In this document: piece by piece, positions 60,893-64,000 of the stretch
How the letters are laid out: every line of letters begins with the position of its first letter
Numbering within the stretch: the stretch's first letter is position 1
Source: Alphaproteobacteria bacterium MedPE-SWcel
GTDB taxonomy: Bacteria > Pseudomonadota > Alphaproteobacteria > Rhodobacterales > Rhodobacteraceae
Reading direction: 5' to 3'
Length of the DNA: 64,000 bases
Assembly (NCBI GenBank): GCA_001874255.1
Contig: MPDC01000018.1
Span: 20,834-84,833 of the forward strand
Notes under the pieces: model-generated
What the model saw: only the letters and a program-made list of their open reading frames with translations
The model's database searches: none
Told to the model about the DNA's origin: nothing
Made by a program: the position numbers and the translations under genes

Positions 60893-61843
60893 ATGGCCAA
60901 GGCATTCGCATCGCAAGGCGACATGAGCGAGAAAAACATTTCCTTCACCGAGGTCGGCGCGGGGCTTTATGCCTTCACCGCCGAAGGCGATCCCAATTCC
61001 GGCGTCATCATCGGCGACGATAGCGTGATGATCGTGGAGGCACAGGCAACACCGCGTCTGGCCAACAAGGTCATCGACTGCGTGCGATCCGTGACGGACA
61101 AGCCCATTTCCCATGTCGTGCTGACCCACTATCACGCCGTGCGTGTGCTTGGGGCCTCTGCCTTCAACGCAGACCAGATCATCATGTCTGACGCCGCGCG
61201 CGCGATGGTCGCCGAGCGTGGCCAGGAAGACTGGGACAGTGAATTTCAACGCTTTCCACGCTTGTTCGAAGGATATGAGAGCATTCCCGGCCTGACCTGG
61301 CCGACCACCACATTCTCCGACGCCATGACCGTCTACCTCGGCAGCCGCCGTGTCGACATTCGTCATCTCGGACGGGCGCATACCGCTGGCGACGCGGTCA
61401 TCCATGTGCCCGATCAGAACGTCATGTTCACCGGCGATATCGTCGAATACCACTCGGCCTGCTACTGCGGCGATGGCCATTTCGGTGACTGGGGACGAAC
61501 GCTCGACGCCATAAAATCCTACGATGTGGATGCCATCGCACCCGGCCGCGGCGATGCCTTGACAGGCAAGGACATGGTCAACGCCGCGATAGAAGATACC
61601 CGCGACTTCGTCGCCAGCACCTATCGCCCAGCGGCCCAGGTTGCCGCTCGGGGTGGCTCGTTGAAAGAGGCCTGGGACGCCGTGCGCGCAGCCTGTGATC
61701 CCAAATTCAAGGACTACGCGATCTACGAACACTGCCTGCCTTTCAACGTGGCCCGCGCCTATGACGAAGCCCGCGGAATCGATACCCCGCGCATCTGGAC
61801 CGCCCAACGCGATCTCGACATGTGGGACGCTCTGCAATCCTAG
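60893..61843 (+). CDS. MBL-fold hydrolase with non-canonical HYHAVR motif
   Basis: VVLTHYHAVRVLGASAF, LGRAHTAGDAVIHVP, FTGDIVEYHSACYCGDGHF. Confidence 0.9.
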   Translation: MAKAFASQGDMSEKNISFTEVGAGLYAFTAEGDPNSGVIIGDDSVMIVEAQATPRLANKVIDCVRSVTDKPISHVVLTHYHAVRVLGASAFNADQIIMSDAARAMVAERGQEDWDSEFQRFPRLFEGYESIPGLTWPTTTFSDAMTVYLGSRRVDIRHLGRAHTAGDAVIHVPDQNVMFTGDIVEYHSACYCGDGHFGDWGRTLDAIKSYDVDAIAPGRGDALTGKDMVNAAIEDTRDFVASTYRPAAQVAARGGSLKEAWDAVRAACDPKFKDYAIYEHCLPFNVARAYDEARGIDTPRIWTAQRDLDMWDALQS

Positions 61844-61960
61844 GGGCCGCCTCGCCCTGTTGCAGAGAACGATGCGTGGCGTCGTGGCGGGCGGGATTGA
61901 CAGCGCCGGGGCCTGCCGCAGGGCCCGGCCTGCCGTCCACGGCCCAAGGGAGGACACGAA

Positions 61961-63583
61961 TTGAAAAGGATTTTTGACACTCCCCTGTACCCCTATGCGC
62001 GCAGCAAGGATCAGGATGCGGAGCATGTGCCACGTCACAAGGTCATTGTCGTCGGCGCCGGTCCCGTCGGCCTCGCGGCAGCCATCGATCTGGCTCAAAA
62101 CGGGGTGCCCGTGGTCGTTCTGGATGACAATGACAAGGTCAGTTTCGGCTCTCGTGCAATTTGCTTTGCAAAACGCACGCTGGAGATCGCTGACCGCCTC
62201 GGCGTCGGTCAGCCTATGATCGGCAAGGGGGTACAGTGGAATCTGGGCAAAGTTTTTTTCGGCGACCGCAAAGTCTACGATTTCAACCTGTTGTCCGAAG
62301 CCGGTCACCAGTTTCCGGCCTTTGTGAACCTGCAGCAATACCATATCGAGACCTATCTGGTGCAGCGCATCCGCAGCCTGCAGGCAGGCGGGGCTCCGAT
62401 CGAAATCCGGGGCCGGAACCGGGTGACGGCCGTCCAGCCTCACGACAGCCATGCCACCCTTTCGGTCGACACCCCCGACGGGCCCTATACGCTCGAGGCG
62501 GATTGGCTGATCGCCTGCGACGGGGCAGGCTCTGCGATACGCGCGCTGATGGGGCTGGATTTCATTGGTCGCGTCTTTGAGGATAACTTCCTGATCGCCG
62601 ACGTGACCATGGAGGCCGATTTCCCGACCGAGCGCTGGTTCTGGTTTGATCCGCCCTTCAACAGCGGCCAATCGGCGCTGCTGCACAAGCAACCGGATGG
62701 CGTCTGGCGCATTGATCTGCAACTCGGCCGCGACATCGACAAGACCGCGGAAAAGGCGCCAGAGAAGGTCATTCCCCGCCTGAAGGCCATGCTGGGGGAG
62801 GACACGCGCTTTGCACTGGAATGGGTTTCGATATATAGCTTTCAATGCCGCCGGATGGCCCGGTTTCGCCATGGCCGGGTGATCTTTGCAGGCGACAGCG
62901 CCCACCAGGTCTCGCCATTCGGGGCACGGGGCGCCAATTCCGGCTTTCAGGATACAGACAATCTGATCTGGAAACTGAAGCTCGTTCTGGAGGGGCTGGC
63001 CAAAGACAGCCTGCTTGATAGCTATGACGCCGAACGTGTTGCCGCCGCCGAAGAGAACATTCTGAACTCTGCCCGCTCTACCGATTTCATCACCCCGAAA
63101 TCGGACATTTCCCGGATCTTTCGCGATGCGGTGCTGGATCTGTCGGAACACCATGCGTTCGCCCGCCCCCTGGTGAATTCCGGGCGCCTGTCTCTGCCCA
63201 CGGTCTATGACGGCTCCGCTTTGAATTCCGCCGACCAGCTGCCCGGGGGAAACGCGGTCACCCGTCCCGGTGCGCCCTGCCCCGATGCGCCTCTGGGCGA
63301 TGGCTTCCTGTTGTCGCACCTCGGGCGCGGCTTCACGCTGCTGACCATCAACGCCGATGCCCCGGAGCTCATCCAGGAAGCAGGCATCGCGATCCCCCGT
63401 CTCGCATTGACCACGGAGGCCGACAGAACAGGCGCATTGGTGGATCGCTATCTCGGGACGGCGGCCTCTGCGGTCTATCTGATCCGCCCCGATCAACATG
63501 TGGCCGCCCGCATGGAAACATTCGACGAGGCCGCAATCCGGTCGGCATTGCGCCGCGCCATTGGACAGGAGTATGACACGTGA
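61961..63583 (+). CDS. FAD-dependent aromatic hydroxylase (MhpA/PobA-type), candidate 3-hydroxyphenylacetate hydroxylase large component
   Basis: VIVVGAGPVGLAAAIDLAQNGVPVVVLDD, LIACDGAGSAIR, VIFAGDSAHQVSPFGARGANSGFQD. Confidence 0.88.
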   Translation: MKRIFDTPLYPYARSKDQDAEHVPRHKVIVVGAGPVGLAAAIDLAQNGVPVVVLDDNDKVSFGSRAICFAKRTLEIADRLGVGQPMIGKGVQWNLGKVFFGDRKVYDFNLLSEAGHQFPAFVNLQQYHIETYLVQRIRSLQAGGAPIEIRGRNRVTAVQPHDSHATLSVDTPDGPYTLEADWLIACDGAGSAIRALMGLDFIGRVFEDNFLIADVTMEADFPTERWFWFDPPFNSGQSALLHKQPDGVWRIDLQLGRDIDKTAEKAPEKVIPRLKAMLGEDTRFALEWVSIYSFQCRRMARFRHGRVIFAGDSAHQVSPFGARGANSGFQDTDNLIWKLKLVLEGLAKDSLLDSYDAERVAAAEENILNSARSTDFITPKSDISRIFRDAVLDLSEHHAFARPLVNSGRLSLPTVYDGSALNSADQLPGGNAVTRPGAPCPDAPLGDGFLLSHLGRGFTLLTINADAPELIQEAGIAIPRLALTTEADRTGALVDRYLGTAASAVYLIRPDQHVAARMETFDEAAIRSALRRAIGQEYDT

Positions 63584-63786
63584 CGCCCCCTTTGATCCTG
63601 ACCCCGAACCTTGACCGGCCGGATGATGTCTACGCAGAGCTGCTGGCGGCCCATGACGGTCTGACAAAGACGCAGAGCGACGCGCTGAACGCGCGGTTGA
63701 TCCTTGTTCTGGCCAACCACATCGGAGATCAGGAGGTCTTTGCTCAGGCTCTGACAGCGGCAAAACGCGCCGGTTCGCAGGAGTGA
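63580..63786 (+). CDS. DUF2783-type small protein, candidate hydroxylase partner
   Basis: 68-aa protein overlapping the hydroxylase stop by 4 nt; DDVYAELLAAHDGLTKTQSDALNARLILVLANHIGD. Confidence 0.8.
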   Translation: MTPPLILTPNLDRPDDVYAELLAAHDGLTKTQSDALNARLILVLANHIGDQEVFAQALTAAKRAGSQE

Positions 63787-63790
63787 TGCA

Positions 63791-63915
63791 GTCCTCTACA
63801 GCTCTTGGCGGCCCTCGGCGCGCGACCGGGTGCGGATCGCTGTCGCTCTGGCCGGGATCACATATGAACGCCGCGCCCTCGACCTGTTTGCCGCCGCGCA
63901 TCCCGACCTTCACCG
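63791..63915 (+). pseudogene. maiA: N-terminal remnant of maleylacetoacetate isomerase (GST family)
   Basis: Frame encodes LYSSWRPSARDRVRIAVALAGITYERRALDLFAAAH with no ATG/GTG/TTG between the upstream in-frame stop and the domain, then similarity ends at the hairpin repeat. Confidence 0.65.
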
Positions 63916-63943
63916 CCCGCCGAGACCTTATGTGAGCCGTTCG

Positions 63944-63986
63944 GGAGAGGTTTCGCTTCGGGCATCGCCCGAAGCGACCGGCGCGG
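63944..63986 (-). repeat. dispersed about 40-bp palindromic element, copy B
   Basis: Reverse complement matches 20855-20897. Confidence 0.85.
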
Positions 63987-64000
63987 CGCGCGCCCGTTCC

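Noticed and set aside
60869-63913. 1014-aa minus-strand ORF
   Set aside because: Antisense to the MBL, FAD hydroxylase and DUF2783 genes; translation has no recognisable domain and reflects high-GC third-position bias.
1-64000. tRNA, rRNA, prophage, toxin-antitoxin or defense island
   Set aside because: No T-loop-like GGTTCGAATCC with acceptor stems, integrase, transposase or defense-domain ORF seen by eye; tRNAscan or DefenseFinder would be needed to be certain.

Overview
This 64 kb window is a typical high-GC chromosomal segment from an alphaproteobacterium, most likely Rhodobacterales/Roseobacter lineage. That assignment is inferred from gene content and synteny: split atpF'/atpF, MipZ, NYN/LabA, PhoX, and ffh-rpsP-rimM-trmD-rplS-rpmE. 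I see no prophage, IS element, CRISPR array, rRNA or recognisable tRNA. Most of it is housekeeping: dgt, recO-era-rnc-lepB-acpS-pdxJ, rsh/rpoZ, folK, ispH, rnhA, fmt/def, cobC/cobD, smc, the F0 ATP synthase operon, ffh, rpsP, bluB, rimM, trmD, rplS, rpmE and mipZ. A homogentisate catabolic cluster lies at the right end. The signals most worth follow-up are: (1) a three-gene overlapping peptide deformylase array in which one copy has lost the Cys ligand and the HEXXH glutamate; (2) an orphan PstB-like ABC ATPase with degenerate LSGGQ, Walker B and H-loop motifs; (3) a homogentisate cluster with an atypical MBL protein, a probable two-component flavin hydroxylase (large subunit plus DUF2783 small partner) and a decayed maiA fragment; (4) three dispersed hairpin repeat families (about 35, 40 and 120 bp), one of which sits where the conserved part of a TRIC-family protein and the maiA remnant end; (5) many unrelated degenerate 11-19 bp tandem repeats confined mostly to intergenic spacers; (6) a mutually exclusive hairpin candidate in the rplS leader. 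All family calls are from reading the protein sequence; no searches were run.
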